Counted from the stretch's first letter, positions 10,562-19,678 are shown. The stretch is 64,000 nucleotides of DNA from JARKPK01 sp964631235 (GCA_964631235.1 CAZVZX010000011.1:62001-126000); one strand, 5' to 3'. A program made the numbers and translations. Notes: generated by a model not told the origin, from the letters alone.

Positions 10562-11857
10562 CTACAACGTCCAACCCGGGCGGTAGTCGCGGCGAATATA
10601 GCGTTGCGCCTTGTCGGCATTGACCGTCCGCATCTCGGCCGCATTCCAAGTGATCCGCTCGCCGCTGCGATAGGCGGCCGCGCCGAGCAGCGCCGCTTCG
10701 GTCAACGGGCCCGAATAGGCAAAGTCGCAACTGGCCGCCTTGCCGGTCTTGCATCCGTCGATCCATTCGCGGTGATGCCCGGGCGAATCGGGAATCGACG
10801 GCGCCGGCCGCTGGTAGTCGCGAAATTTATCCTCGGGCAGCAGCTTGTGCCGCGTGTAGTCGGAAAGCACGTAGCCGTCGCGGCCGACGAACAACACGCC
10901 CGACGACCACCCCTTTTGGCCCAACTCGTCCAACAACGGCGGGCGCCGGCCGCTATCGTACCACGTAAGCTTCACCGGCGGGGCGTCGCCGCGGGCCGGG
11001 AACTCGTAACGGACGATCAACCACTCGGGGCAGCCTTCCGGGTGCGGCGGCGGGCCCTCGGCTTCAACGGTTGTCGGGTACTTCAAATCCAACGCCCAAA
11101 ACGCCAGGTCGCTGTAGTGGCAATAGAAGTCGCCCAACGCGCCCGTGCCGAAATCCCACCACGAGCGCCACCGTGCCGGCACATAGGCCGGATGATACGG
11201 CCGATGCGGCGCCGGGCCGAGCCACAGGTCCCAATCGAGGTTTGGCGGCACGGGCGGGGTGTCTTTCGGCCGATCACCGGCGCTGTACTTCGCCGACGCC
11301 CACACGTGAACCTCGCCCACCGGCCCGATCGCGCCGGCGCGAATCAATTCGACTACGCGGCGGTAGTTCCGCTCTGAATGGATCTGCGTGCCCAACTGCG
11401 TGATCAGCTTGCCGCGGGCAGCCAGCTCGGTGAGTGTTCGAACCTCGAACACCTCGTGGGCCATCGGCTTTTCGCAGTACAGGTGCTTGCCCAATCGCAA
11501 CGCGGCCGCTCCGGCGGGCGCGTGGGTGTGGTCGGGCGTGCTGACGACCACGGCGTCGATCTGCGCGTGCATTTCGTCGAACATCCTGCGGAAGTCGCGA
11601 TAGCACTTGGCAGCCGGAAACCGCGCGGCTGCGGCTGCGAGATTCTGCGAATCGACATCGCACAGCGCGACGATCTGCTCGCCGCTCACGCCGTCGAGAT
11701 TCTGCCGGCCGCGCCCCGCCACCCCAATCACGGCCACACGGAGCTTCTCCGACGGCGCCGCCGACCCTGCCGCCCACACACGGCCGGGCAACAACCAAGG
11801 CACACCGACACTTGCAGCACTGCCGAGCAACAGAGTGCGACGACGAATCGTTTGCAT
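10562..11857 (-). CDS. Tat-exported Gfo/Idh/MocA family oxidoreductase
   Basis: An NAD(P)-dependent sugar or polyol dehydrogenase-like protein of 431 residues. The N-terminus has a twin-arginine-type signal (RRRTLLLG, then a hydrophobic stretch ending near VWA), so it is probably folded before export. The Rossmann motif reads VAVIGVAGRG, followed by VVVSTPDHTHAPAGAAALRLGKHLYCEKP in short segments, where the EKP motif carries the family lysine. GALGDFYCHYSDLAFWAL follows in the substrate domain. These exported members are expanded in planctomycetes; the substrate cannot be read from sequence. GGAGGAAA nine bases before the ATG supports the start. Confidence 0.9.
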   Translation of the reverse strand: MQTIRRRTLLLGSAASVGVPWLLPGRVWAAGSAAPSEKLRVAVIGVAGRGRQNLDGVSGEQIVALCDVDSQNLAAAAARFPAAKCYRDFRRMFDEMHAQIDAVVVSTPDHTHAPAGAAALRLGKHLYCEKPMAHEVFEVRTLTELAARGKLITQLGTQIHSERNYRRVVELIRAGAIGPVGEVHVWASAKYSAGDRPKDTPPVPPNLDWDLWLGPAPHRPYHPAYVPARWRSWWDFGTGALGDFYCHYSDLAFWALDLKYPTTVEAEGPPPHPEGCPEWLIVRYEFPARGDAPPVKLTWYDSGRRPPLLDELGQKGWSSGVLFVGRDGYVLSDYTRHKLLPEDKFRDYQRPAPSIPDSPGHHREWIDGCKTGKAASCDFAYSGPLTEAALLGAAAYRSGERITWNAAEMRTVNADKAQRYIRRDYRPGWTL

Positions 11858-12071
11858 GGCGATTTCCTCCAGGCGGGTTGACGGGAACGGTGGGTTCAAG
11901 TCAAATCACGCAGGTCGAAGCGAATCGCGCCCGACCGCTTCACTGCGCGCAGCGACCATTCTTGCACGGCGTCTATTTCAAACGAAGCGAGAGCGCCGCA
12001 GTTCGCACGATCACCGCTGGCCCTCGCCCGCGAAAAACAGACTGCTCCTATTCTAGTTCGTCGCCTTCGCT

Positions 12072-12971
12072 ATGAAAACTTCGCCCCCGTCGCCCTCTGA
12101 ACCGCACGGCCCGCCCGACGCCGGCCAGCCTCCTTCAAACACGTTGGCCGAAGCGGCGGCCCGCTGCGGGCTGGCGCTGCCTGCCGAGCAACTCGAACGG
12201 ATCGAATGCTATTGCCGGATGCTCTGGGAGTGGAACTCGCGGCTGAATCTCACCCGTCATACCGACTTCGATAAGTTCGCCTCGCGCGACCTGGTTGATA
12301 CGCTGGCCTTCTCTCAGGCGCTGACCTCGGGCGAACGGGTGCTCGACGTGGGCACAGGCGGCGGTGTGCCCGGCGTGGTCTTGGCCATCGTGCGTCCAGA
12401 TCTTCGCGTGGAGATGTGCGAGTCGATCGGCAAAAAAGCCCGGGCCGTGGCCGACATGGTCGCCCGCCTGCGCCTGGCCGCGACGGTGCATCATGCCCGG
12501 GCCGAGGCGGTGCTTGCCGAGTCGCGGTTCGATAGTTTGGTGGTTCGCGCCGTCGCCCCGTTGAAAACGCTGCTCGAGTGGTTTCGCCCCCATTGGCCGA
12601 AGATCGGCCGACTGTTGGTGCTCAAAGGTCCTTCGTGGGTCGAAGAGCGCGGCGAGGCGCGGCACTTCGGGCTGCTTCGCCCGTTGGCGTTACGGAAGAT
12701 TCACGAATACGCCAACCCGGCGACACAGGCATTGAGCGTGCTGCTTTCGATCACCGCGGCCGACCATGCGCGAAAGGCAACCGATCGCTCGAACGAGAAC
12801 ACCCCGCCCGCCGCACGTCAGAAGCCCAAGGCACGGCAAAAGCCGAAGGCGCAGCAGAAGCCCAGGGCGCAGCAGAAGCCCAAGGCGCGGAAAAAACCCA
12901 CAAGCGGCCCGAAACCGCGCGGGCCGCAGCCTGCGGCCGGCGTTCGACGCAAGCGATTGACAAACGAGTAA
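12072..12971 (+). CDS. rsmG: 16S rRNA (guanine(527)-N(7))-methyltransferase RsmG with basic C-terminal tail
   Basis: Methylates G527 of 16S rRNA using S-adenosylmethionine. The core (about residues 20-220) shows the SAM-binding loop LDVGTGGGVPGVVLAI, the conserved W-N-x-x-x-N-L-T region WEWNSRLNLTRH and VVRAVAPLKTLLEW. RsmG proteins are usually about 200-240 residues; this one is 299 because of a Lys/Pro/Ala-rich tail (about residues 240-295) that contains four 6-residue repeats of the QKPKAR type. The tail is likely disordered and positively charged, which could add RNA affinity. It is the last ordinary gene before the restriction-modification cassette. Confidence 0.93.
   Translation: MKTSPPSPSEPHGPPDAGQPPSNTLAEAAARCGLALPAEQLERIECYCRMLWEWNSRLNLTRHTDFDKFASRDLVDTLAFSQALTSGERVLDVGTGGGVPGVVLAIVRPDLRVEMCESIGKKARAVADMVARLRLAATVHHARAEAVLAESRFDSLVVRAVAPLKTLLEWFRPHWPKIGRLLVLKGPSWVEERGEARHFGLLRPLALRKIHEYANPATQALSVLLSITAADHARKATDRSNENTPPAARQKPKARQKPKAQQKPRAQQKPKARKKPTSGPKPRGPQPAAGVRRKRLTNE
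12819..12890 (+). repeat. 18-bp tandem repeat in the rsmG 3' end
   Basis: Four in-frame 18-base units (first unit CAGAAGCCCAAGGCACGG) encoding QKPKAR, QKPKAQ, QKPRAQ and QKPKAR. The repeat expands the basic tail of RsmG and is a likely site of copy-number variation. Confidence 0.9.
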
Positions 12972-13134
12972 GCAATTGCGAAGATTGAACTTACGACGAT
13001 TCTCGCGACCGCGACTCGCCGAGTGCGGCCTGAATCGACGCGTGTCTTGCCTGAGGGGCCCGGAACCGGCGTATCACTCAGGCCGAGTCACAACACGTTT
13101 CGTTTTACGAGAACGATGAAATGAGAAGACACGA

Positions 13135-14109
13135 ATGAAGCCGACGGTTCCGAGCTTGTTTGCACAGAACCTCAGCATTGCTGAGCGATTTTCGCTTTCA
13201 GAGCGCATCGTCGTTTATCCGGGTGACTGTTTGGATCTGTTGAGAGCAATCCCGTCCGACTCGATGCAACTGATTGTCACCTCGCCGCCTTACAACATAG
13301 GAAAAGAATACGAGAAGCGACTCCATCTCGACTTCTATCTCCAACAGCAAGCTCAGGTCATCTCCGAGTGTGTGCGCACCTTGTCCCCGACGGGCAGTAT
13401 CTGCTGGCAGATCGGCAACTACGTTGACCGAGGGGCGATCATTCCCTTAGACGCAGTCTTATACCCCGTTTTTTCCGGGCTTGGCCTGCGGATGCGCAAT
13501 CGGATTATCTGGCATTTCGAACACGGCCTGCACTGTAGCCGACGATTCTCGGGCCGATATGAGACGATCGTCTGGTTTACCAAGTCTGACGAATATGTAT
13601 TCAACCTTGACGCGGTTCGCGTCCCCCAAAAATACCCAGGGAAAAAGCATTTCAAGGGTCCGAAGGCCGGCCAATACTCGTGCAATCCTCTCGGCAAGAA
13701 CCCCGGAGACCTCTGGGCCATTCCGAACGTCAAGAATAATCATGTCGAAAAGACGGAGCACCCCTGTCAGTTTCCGGTCGAACTAATTGAACGGCTCGTC
13801 CTCGCCCTTTCGAATGAAGGCGACTGGGTTCTTGATCCTTTTCTCGGCACAGGGACCGCTGTGATAGCGGCAATCCGTCACGGTCGCCGGGGCGTTGGCG
13901 CCGAGATCGTACCCAAGTATGTGCAACTTGCACATCAACGCATTACCCAAGAGATTGAAGGCACTCTACGGACTCGTCCGATGTACAAGCCGATCCATGA
14001 CCCTGCTGAGACAGGAAGCAAGCTCACGATCGCTCCCTGGAAGATCGACTCGGAAGAGAACGCCTTATTTCAGAGAAGCCCAAAATACACCAAAAGAACG
14101 AACCGATGA
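13135..14109 (+). CDS. Beta-class DNA methyltransferase of a BstYI-like restriction-modification system (probably N4-cytosine)
   Basis: Modifies DNA with S-adenosylmethionine to protect it from the partner nuclease encoded immediately downstream. Of 324 residues, the catalytic motif IV TSPPY is at 49-53 and precedes the SAM motif I DPFLGTGT at 234-241, the order of beta-class enzymes. SPPY is the form typical of N4-cytosine methylases, although some N6-adenine enzymes carry it. DLWAIP (193-198) and EHPCQFP are also family features. The stop overlaps the nuclease start by four bases (ATGA), implying translational coupling. Base composition is visibly less GC-rich than in the neighbours, which suggests horizontal acquisition. 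Target specificity is inferred from the nuclease. Confidence 0.9.
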   Translation: MKPTVPSLFAQNLSIAERFSLSERIVVYPGDCLDLLRAIPSDSMQLIVTSPPYNIGKEYEKRLHLDFYLQQQAQVISECVRTLSPTGSICWQIGNYVDRGAIIPLDAVLYPVFSGLGLRMRNRIIWHFEHGLHCSRRFSGRYETIVWFTKSDEYVFNLDAVRVPQKYPGKKHFKGPKAGQYSCNPLGKNPGDLWAIPNVKNNHVEKTEHPCQFPVELIERLVLALSNEGDWVLDPFLGTGTAVIAAIRHGRRGVGAEIVPKYVQLAHQRITQEIEGTLRTRPMYKPIHDPAETGSKLTIAPWKIDSEENALFQRSPKYTKRTNR

Positions 14110-14717
14110 GGATTACAGAAACCTATTCCCATCTCAATGGGCTGGAGTTTCTTCTGGTACACAAACCGGCGCTTTGGGAGGAGATTCAATCCGTAATTGA
14201 CGCTGTGGATGCAAACAAGTGTCGCACCAAAGTCTCCAAAGAAAAAACGATGAAGGGGAGACTACTGTTCAGCCCCGTTGAGATGAATGCCGCTTTCAAG
14301 CGGTTGCTTCGCAACCGCTCTTGGGAAGAGAGCCGAGTAAGCTACTGGGTCACCCGAAACGAGAAGTTGATCCGGAAGACACTTACGATGTCCGCCGAAG
14401 AGCAGAAGCGAGAAATCGAAGCCGCGGGTGAGACCCCGATTTTCAGTTACAATCAGACGGATTTCGTCAAGGATCGTGTGGCTGTCGAGGTTCAGTTCGG
14501 CAAGTACTCGTTTGTTGCCTACGACCTCTTCGTAAAGCACCTCGCTTTTTACGTCGGTGATCGCATCGATGTCGGAATCGAGATTCTTCCCATGAAGTCT
14601 TTGCAATCGCAAATGAGCTCGGGCGTCCCCTACTACGAGGGCGAGTTTTACAATGTTGTTCGCCAAGGTCGAGGGGTTCCGGCCGTACCTCTCGTGCTCG
14701 TCGGCATTGAACCATAA
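14106..14717 (+). CDS. Type II restriction endonuclease, BstYI family (predicted R^GATCY)
   Basis: A 203-residue nuclease, the same length as I recall for Geobacillus BstYI. It resembles BstYI from end to end: it starts MRITETYSHLNGLE, contains YNQTDFVKDRVAVEVQFGKY and VAYDLFVKHLAFYV, and ends GRGVPAVPLVLVGIEP. The metal-binding and catalytic set falls at D119, E128 and Q130, the positions described for BstYI. The predicted target is the degenerate hexamer RGATCY with a 4-base GATC overhang; this is inference from the family, not shown by the sequence. It overlaps the methyltransferase by four bases. Composition is lower in GC than the flanks. The gene looks intact. Confidence 0.9.
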   Translation: MRITETYSHLNGLEFLLVHKPALWEEIQSVIDAVDANKCRTKVSKEKTMKGRLLFSPVEMNAAFKRLLRNRSWEESRVSYWVTRNEKLIRKTLTMSAEEQKREIEAAGETPIFSYNQTDFVKDRVAVEVQFGKYSFVAYDLFVKHLAFYVGDRIDVGIEILPMKSLQSQMSSGVPYYEGEFYNVVRQGRGVPAVPLVLVGIEP

Positions 14718-15294
14718 AACCGCCGACCGAAGCGAGCGGTTTCCGGCGAAAGGGGCGTATTGCGATCCGACTTCGCCGCAAGCCGAAATCTTCGATGCTT
14801 CTCTCCGTCTTGATTCGCGGGCCGTTTCCGAGCACACTTTTGCAAAGGCATGTGTTTCTTGCTACACTGAGACCGTGCTGAACGAGGCAGCGTAGCGTAC
14901 TACCCCGCGATTCATTTCCGTCCAACCGAACAGAACCGCGAAAAAAGCCCTCGCGCGGGACAGAAACGCATAAAAAGGGTGCTGTGTCGGCGATGGCTTT
15001 CGCAATGGCGCGGACCTGTTGGGCGACGGTCCGTCGCCGAGTGGCCCGCGCAAGTGCCGACTCGCACTGTTGCGAGAACCCGGCGGCACAACACCGAGAA
15101 CGATTGGGGACGAACACTTTCGGTTCGCCCGTTGACAAACCACCGGCGACCGTGATTATTGAATCACAGAGACCGCGTGGTTCGGCTATCCCGCTTCCTT
15201 CCCGCCCGACTGCGTGAATCAGGGTATTGTCCGCCTGACCGCCTATCCGTCTATCGCTTGACTTGCCTCAACGATGCCTCATGGGAGAGATGAA
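14718..15294. other. Gene-free region downstream of the restriction-modification genes
   Basis: 577 bases, somewhat lower in GC than the rest. Several short open frames on both strands have no recognisable product and no Shine-Dalgarno. No attachment-site repeat or transposase remnant was recognised. The right junction of the transferred segment probably lies here. Confidence 0.5.
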
Positions 15295-17715
15295 ATGAGA
15301 TTTGAACCAATCGTACAACGCAGAGTTTGGTGCCAGTGCGGCGCGGTGGCGCTGCTGATGGCGGCCGCAGCACAGGCTTTGGCCGGTCCGCTCGATGAAG
15401 TAATTACCCCAAACGGTCCGTTGCGGGCCGGCGACGTGGTGGCCTTTCTGGGCGATTCGATCACGCAGGCCGGCGCCGGGCCGAACGGCTACGTTTCGCT
15501 CATCGAGAAGGCAACGGAAAAGCACGGCCTGGGCGTGAAGATCGTCAAGGCGGGCATCAGCGGCCACAAGGTGCCCGACTTGCAGGCCCGACTCGACCGC
15601 GACGTGCTGGCGCACAAGCCCACCGTGGTGTTCATCTACATCGGCATCAACGACGTTTGGCACAGCGAACGCGGCCGCGGCACCCCCAAGGACAAGTACG
15701 AAGCCGGCCTGCGCGATCTGATCGACCGCATCCAGGCGGCCGGAGGAATCGTCGTGCTGGCCACCCCAAGCGTGATCGGCGAAAAGGCCGCCGGCGAAAA
15801 CAAACTCGATGAAATGCTCGGCGAGTATGCCGAGATCAGCCGCAAAGTGGCCGCCGATAAGAAGGTCACGCTTTGCGATTTGCACGCGGCGTTTCGCGAG
15901 TACCTCAAGAAGCATAACACCGAAAACAAAGACCGCGGCATTCTCACGACCGACGGCGTGCATCTGAACGCCGAAGGGAATAAACTGGTGGCCCAACGGG
16001 CGGCCGAGGCGATCATCGCCGCCCTGCGCGCCGCGCGCAGCACCAGCGCCGAAGAATCGCCCAAGCCGTGCCCGTGCTCCGGCAGCGAGATTGCCGTGGC
16101 GGCCGACGCCGACGGTTTCGTTTCGCTCTTCGACGGCAAGACGCTCGACGGCTGGGACGGCGACCCAAAGTTCTGGCGCGTGGAAAACGGTGCGATCGTC
16201 GGTGAGACGACGGCCGAGAACCCCACCAAGCAGAACACCTTCCTCATTTGGCGCGGCGGAAAGCCGGGCGATTTCGAACTGAAGCTTGAGTTCCGCCTGC
16301 ACAACCACAACTCGGGCGTGCAATACCGCAGTTGGGAGGAACCGGAGAAGTGGGGCAAGTGGGTCATCGGCGGCTACCAGGCCGACATGGAAGGCAGCGG
16401 CAAATATATGGGCATCTGCTACGGCGAACGCTACCGCGGCATCTTGGCCCTCCGCGGCGAGAAGACCGTCATCGGCGAGAATCACAAGCCGAAGGTCGTG
16501 GGCAAGATCGGCGAGGCGGACGAGCTGCTCAAGAAAGTCGATCTGAAAGGTTGGAACGAATACCATATTGTCGCTCGCGGGTTCAAATTCACGCAGGCGA
16601 TCAACGGGCAATTGATGGTCGAGGTGGTGGACGAGGATGTGCAACAACGCCGCGCCGACGGTTTGATCGCCTTGCAATTGCACGCCGGCCCGCCGATGAA
16701 GGTCGAGTTTCGCAACATTCGGTTGAAGGTGCTGCCTGCCGGACAGTCGTCGCAGCGTGCGGTGCCGACCATCGGCGATTCGTCGGTGGCGGCGATGCCC
16801 GAGATGGCCCAATTGCAGCCGATTGCCGCCTCAGACGGCGCGGCGCGGGCCGCGGGCAAGAAGAAGATCGTCTTCGTGGCCGGACGGAAGAGCCACGGGT
16901 TCTTCTCGCACGATCATTACGCCGGCTGCCGCTTGCTGGCCAAGTGGATCGCTCAGGCCGTGCCGGGCACCGAGACCGTCGTCGTGCAAGACGGCTGGCC
17001 GAAAGACGCCTCGGTGTTCGACGGGGCGGCCGCCATCGTCGTGTTTGCCGACGGCGGCGGGGGCAACCCGATCTTGCAGGGGCTCGACGTGGTAGAGAAG
17101 CTGGCCAAGCAAGGCGTCGGATTGGCGTGTTTGCACTATGCCGTCGAGGTCCCTAAAGAGCGAGCCGGCCCGCAAATGCTCGATTGGATCGGCGGCTACT
17201 TTGAAACCAATTGGTCGGTCAACCCGCACTGGAAGGCCGAGTTCCGCGAGTTTCCCAAGCACCCGGTGGCCAACGGGCTGAAGCCCTTCGCCATCGACGA
17301 CGAGTGGTACTACCACATGCGGTTTCGCGACGAGATGAAGGGCGTCGTGCCGATCCTCACGGCCGTGCCGCCCGATTCGACGCGACAGCGGCCCGACGGC
17401 CCGCACAGCAACAATCCCACGGTTCGATCTCGGACCGGCATGGCGGAGCATGTGGCTTGGGCGGCCGAGCGGCCCGACGGCGGCCGCGGGTTCGGATTTA
17501 CCGGTGGACATTGGCATTACAATTGGGCCGAGCCGAACTTCCGCAAATGCGTGCTCAACGGCATTGCCTGGGTAGCGAAGATCGAGATTCCGCCCGAGGG
17601 CATCGTCGTTCCCACCCCGACGATCGCCGAATTGAAAGAGAATGCCGACGAACCGATCCCCGAAAAATTCGATTGGGCCAAGGTGGAACGGCTGATCGAG
17701 CAATGGAATCGTTAG
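15295..17715 (+). CDS. Secreted three-domain protein: SGNH/GDSL hydrolase + DUF1080 (3-keto-disaccharide hydrolase) + ThuA
   Basis: An 806-residue exported protein joining three domains usually found as separate planctomycete genes. A signal peptide (1-30, ending near QALA) leads to a SGNH esterase domain (about 40-245) with GDS at 53-55, GIND at 117-120 and the catalytic TDGVHL. A DUF1080 concanavalin-like domain follows (about 270-470, opening GFVSLFDGKTLDGWDG). A ThuA domain (about 510-780) has KIVFVAGRKSHG, GLACLHYAVE and the late GFGFTGGHWHYNW. The set suggests deacylation and processing of 3-keto or trehalose-like sugars outside the cytoplasm. The start has GGAG eight bases upstream. 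Enzyme activity of the fused whole is inferred. Confidence 0.9.
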   Translation: MRFEPIVQRRVWCQCGAVALLMAAAAQALAGPLDEVITPNGPLRAGDVVAFLGDSITQAGAGPNGYVSLIEKATEKHGLGVKIVKAGISGHKVPDLQARLDRDVLAHKPTVVFIYIGINDVWHSERGRGTPKDKYEAGLRDLIDRIQAAGGIVVLATPSVIGEKAAGENKLDEMLGEYAEISRKVAADKKVTLCDLHAAFREYLKKHNTENKDRGILTTDGVHLNAEGNKLVAQRAAEAIIAALRAARSTSAEESPKPCPCSGSEIAVAADADGFVSLFDGKTLDGWDGDPKFWRVENGAIVGETTAENPTKQNTFLIWRGGKPGDFELKLEFRLHNHNSGVQYRSWEEPEKWGKWVIGGYQADMEGSGKYMGICYGERYRGILALRGEKTVIGENHKPKVVGKIGEADELLKKVDLKGWNEYHIVARGFKFTQAINGQLMVEVVDEDVQQRRADGLIALQLHAGPPMKVEFRNIRLKVLPAGQSSQRAVPTIGDSSVAAMPEMAQLQPIAASDGAARAAGKKKIVFVAGRKSHGFFSHDHYAGCRLLAKWIAQAVPGTETVVVQDGWPKDASVFDGAAAIVVFADGGGGNPILQGLDVVEKLAKQGVGLACLHYAVEVPKERAGPQMLDWIGGYFETNWSVNPHWKAEFREFPKHPVANGLKPFAIDDEWYYHMRFRDEMKGVVPILTAVPPDSTRQRPDGPHSNNPTVRSRTGMAEHVAWAAERPDGGRGFGFTGGHWHYNWAEPNFRKCVLNGIAWVAKIEIPPEGIVVPTPTIAELKENADEPIPEKFDWAKVERLIEQWNR

Positions 17716-17740
17716 CAGCGCCGCGCGGAACGGTCCCGTT

Positions 17741-17760
17741 TCGGGTGCATTCCCGTTTTT
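17741..17760 (+). terminator. Possible intrinsic terminator after the SGNH/DUF1080/ThuA gene
   Basis: CGGG and CCCG form a four-base stem around TGCATT, followed by five T. It starts 26 bases after the stop codon. The stem is short, so confidence is moderate. Confidence 0.4.
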
Positions 17761-17916
17761 GTGGGCTGTAAGTCGCGTGGGCAAGCCGCTCCCGTTTCTC
17801 CGCGCTTGTCTGCCGCAGAGGCAGTCGATAGACTGCACTCGGTCGGCCTTCATTGCCGCGACATTGCTGCTCGATTCTGTTTCGGGGCTTCCGACTGCTT
17901 TCGTCCGCCGCATGCG

Positions 17917-19419
17917 ATGGGAATCTATCGTTTCCAAGTCGAGCCGCCCGACCGGTTGACCGACCAGATCGCGCAGCACGCAATGCTGTCGGGCATCGAC
18001 CGCGGCTGTTGGCCCCTGCGATGGAACATCGAAAACGGCCAACTGATCCTTTCGCGCGGAGCGTCGGAATCGAGCAAGCTTCACCTGCCGTGGCCGGTGC
18101 CGGGGCGCGGCTGGGTAACGCTCGTTACGGGCAGCTTGATGGAATCGCCCGAGCCGTATCTCTTGCCGCTCGAACTGGCCCGCGGCACCGTTTGCCAATT
18201 GCGCAATCAGATGGCCGATTGGCAAGCGATCGGGCTGTCGGCCCCGGCGGCGGTCGTCGCGTTGGCGGACCAGGCGGTCAAACAGCTTGCCCGCGCCGCG
18301 GTCCGCCGAGGTGATCCGCCGGTTTCCGCTCAATGGGCCGAGGCGGCGATTGTTTCGGCTCTCGACGCCGGCGATGCGTTGGCGGCCGCATACGTCGAAG
18401 CGGCTGCCTACTCGGGTCGCCGCACCGGAACGCGGATGACCGGCTGGTTGGGCTGCGATATTGGGCTGAAGCCGATCGATTCGGCCTCGGCCTCGCTCTT
18501 GACACCGGCGTTTTCCGCCTTCAGTGTCCCCGTGCGCTGGCGGCAGATCGAAGATGTCGAAGGCAATCCCGACTGGTCTGCGCCCGATCGGCAAATCCAA
18601 TGGTGCCGTGAGCAGGGCGCAAAGGTGTGCGCCGGCCCGTTGTTGCTCTTTGATCCGCAAGGGCTGCCCGACTGGCTCTGCCTTTGGGAAGGCGACTTGG
18701 AAAGCATCGCCAATTTCGCTTCCACGTTCGTGCGATCGGCGGTCGAACGGTATCGAGGCCGCGTGGATGTTTGGGTGGCGGCCGGGCGGGTGAACACGGG
18801 CAACGTGCTCGGCCTGTCGGAAGAAGACAAACTGCGGCTGGCCGCGCATTTGATCGAATTGGTCGCCTCGCTCGACCCGCAAACGCCGGTGTTGGTCAGC
18901 TTCGATCAACCCTGGGGCGAATATCTGGCGCGCCGCCCGATGGATGTCCCGCCGCTGCAATACGTCGATGCCATGGCGCAGGCCGAGCTGAAACTCGGTG
19001 GGCTGATGTGGGAACTGAATATCGGCTTTCACCCCGGCGGCACGCAGGCGCGAACCCTCTTCGAGTTCAGCCGCCACCTCGATCTCTGGAGCGGCTTCCA
19101 ACTGCCGATGTGGATTTCGCTCGCCGTGCCCAGTTCGACGGGCCCCGACGCCCGTGCAGCGCGCAGCGCAACGCTGCTCGAAGGAAGCTGGTCGCCGAAA
19201 AGCCAGTGGGCGTTCGTCGCCCGTTATGTCTCGATGATCTTGGCGAAACCCTACGTACAGGGAGTCATCTGGAACACGTTTAGCGATGCGGAGCCGCACG
19301 ACTTCGCCAACACGGGATTGTTCGACGGGCAAGGTCAGCCGAAACAAGTGTTGCGTGCGTTGGCGGCCATTCACCAAACCTATCTGACTCGCCCGCGCGC
19401 CGAACCCGAACCCGGCTGA
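17917..19419 (+). CDS. GH10-like (endo-1,4-beta-xylanase-type) TIM-barrel protein
   Basis: A 500-residue protein with an N-terminal beta-rich part (about 1-180) and a C-terminal barrel resembling glycoside hydrolase family 10. Recognisable parts are GPLLLFDPQGLPDWLCLW, VDVWVAAGRVNTGN, LGGLMWELNIGFHPGG and the closing VIWNTFSDAEPHDFANTGLF. The last matches the GH10 ending in which W and GLFD line the active site. The acid/base and nucleophile glutamates could not be placed with certainty (E in MWELN is one candidate), so it may be a non-catalytic planctomycete relative. No signal peptide is seen at the ATG chosen. It follows the triple-domain sugar protein by 201 bases and is read in the same direction. 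Confidence 0.75.
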   Translation: MGIYRFQVEPPDRLTDQIAQHAMLSGIDRGCWPLRWNIENGQLILSRGASESSKLHLPWPVPGRGWVTLVTGSLMESPEPYLLPLELARGTVCQLRNQMADWQAIGLSAPAAVVALADQAVKQLARAAVRRGDPPVSAQWAEAAIVSALDAGDALAAAYVEAAAYSGRRTGTRMTGWLGCDIGLKPIDSASASLLTPAFSAFSVPVRWRQIEDVEGNPDWSAPDRQIQWCREQGAKVCAGPLLLFDPQGLPDWLCLWEGDLESIANFASTFVRSAVERYRGRVDVWVAAGRVNTGNVLGLSEEDKLRLAAHLIELVASLDPQTPVLVSFDQPWGEYLARRPMDVPPLQYVDAMAQAELKLGGLMWELNIGFHPGGTQARTLFEFSRHLDLWSGFQLPMWISLAVPSSTGPDARAARSATLLEGSWSPKSQWAFVARYVSMILAKPYVQGVIWNTFSDAEPHDFANTGLFDGQGQPKQVLRALAAIHQTYLTRPRAEPEPG

Positions 19420-19569
19420 ACGTGCCCTGCGCCCGAGGCCCACGGCGGGCGATCGCCTATCGGCTCGTTGAACACGCCTTGTCGAACAATTCAATGTTAT
19501 TGCCAAGTCTTGCGATAGCACGCGAATTGCTCGCACAAGATATCGGCGAGAAGTGCCATTTGCTCGACG

Positions 19570-19667
19570 AGGTCCGCTGAAAAACACGCTTCCAGCGAAT
19601 TCCGCCCGCGAGGTTCGCGGAAAACGCACACAACCGCGAACCCAAGAACGACTTCTTCAACAGGCTG
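19570..19667 (-). repeat. 98-bp interspersed element, family B, copy 1
   Basis: Reverse-complement orientation relative to the other two copies (38325-38422 and 44966-45063), all exactly 98 bases when aligned. Shared blocks are GTTGAAGAAGTCGTTC at one end and TTTTCCGCG in the middle. The ends are imperfect inverted repeats built on CAGCCCGTTGAA. This copy begins 12 bases after the histidine kinase stop codon. Confidence 0.85.
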
Positions 19668-19678
19668 TTCACGGGCGG

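Noticed and set aside
14718..15138. Possible third gene of the restriction-modification cassette, such as a controller protein
   Set aside because: Open frames here lack a helix-turn-helix, a Shine-Dalgarno or sensible composition.
16831..19629. A 932-codon open frame on the minus strand under the SGNH/ThuA and GH10-like genes
   Set aside because: It is antisense to two genes with clear domains; its translation is Arg/Gly/His-rich without family motifs, as expected for a high-GC shadow frame.
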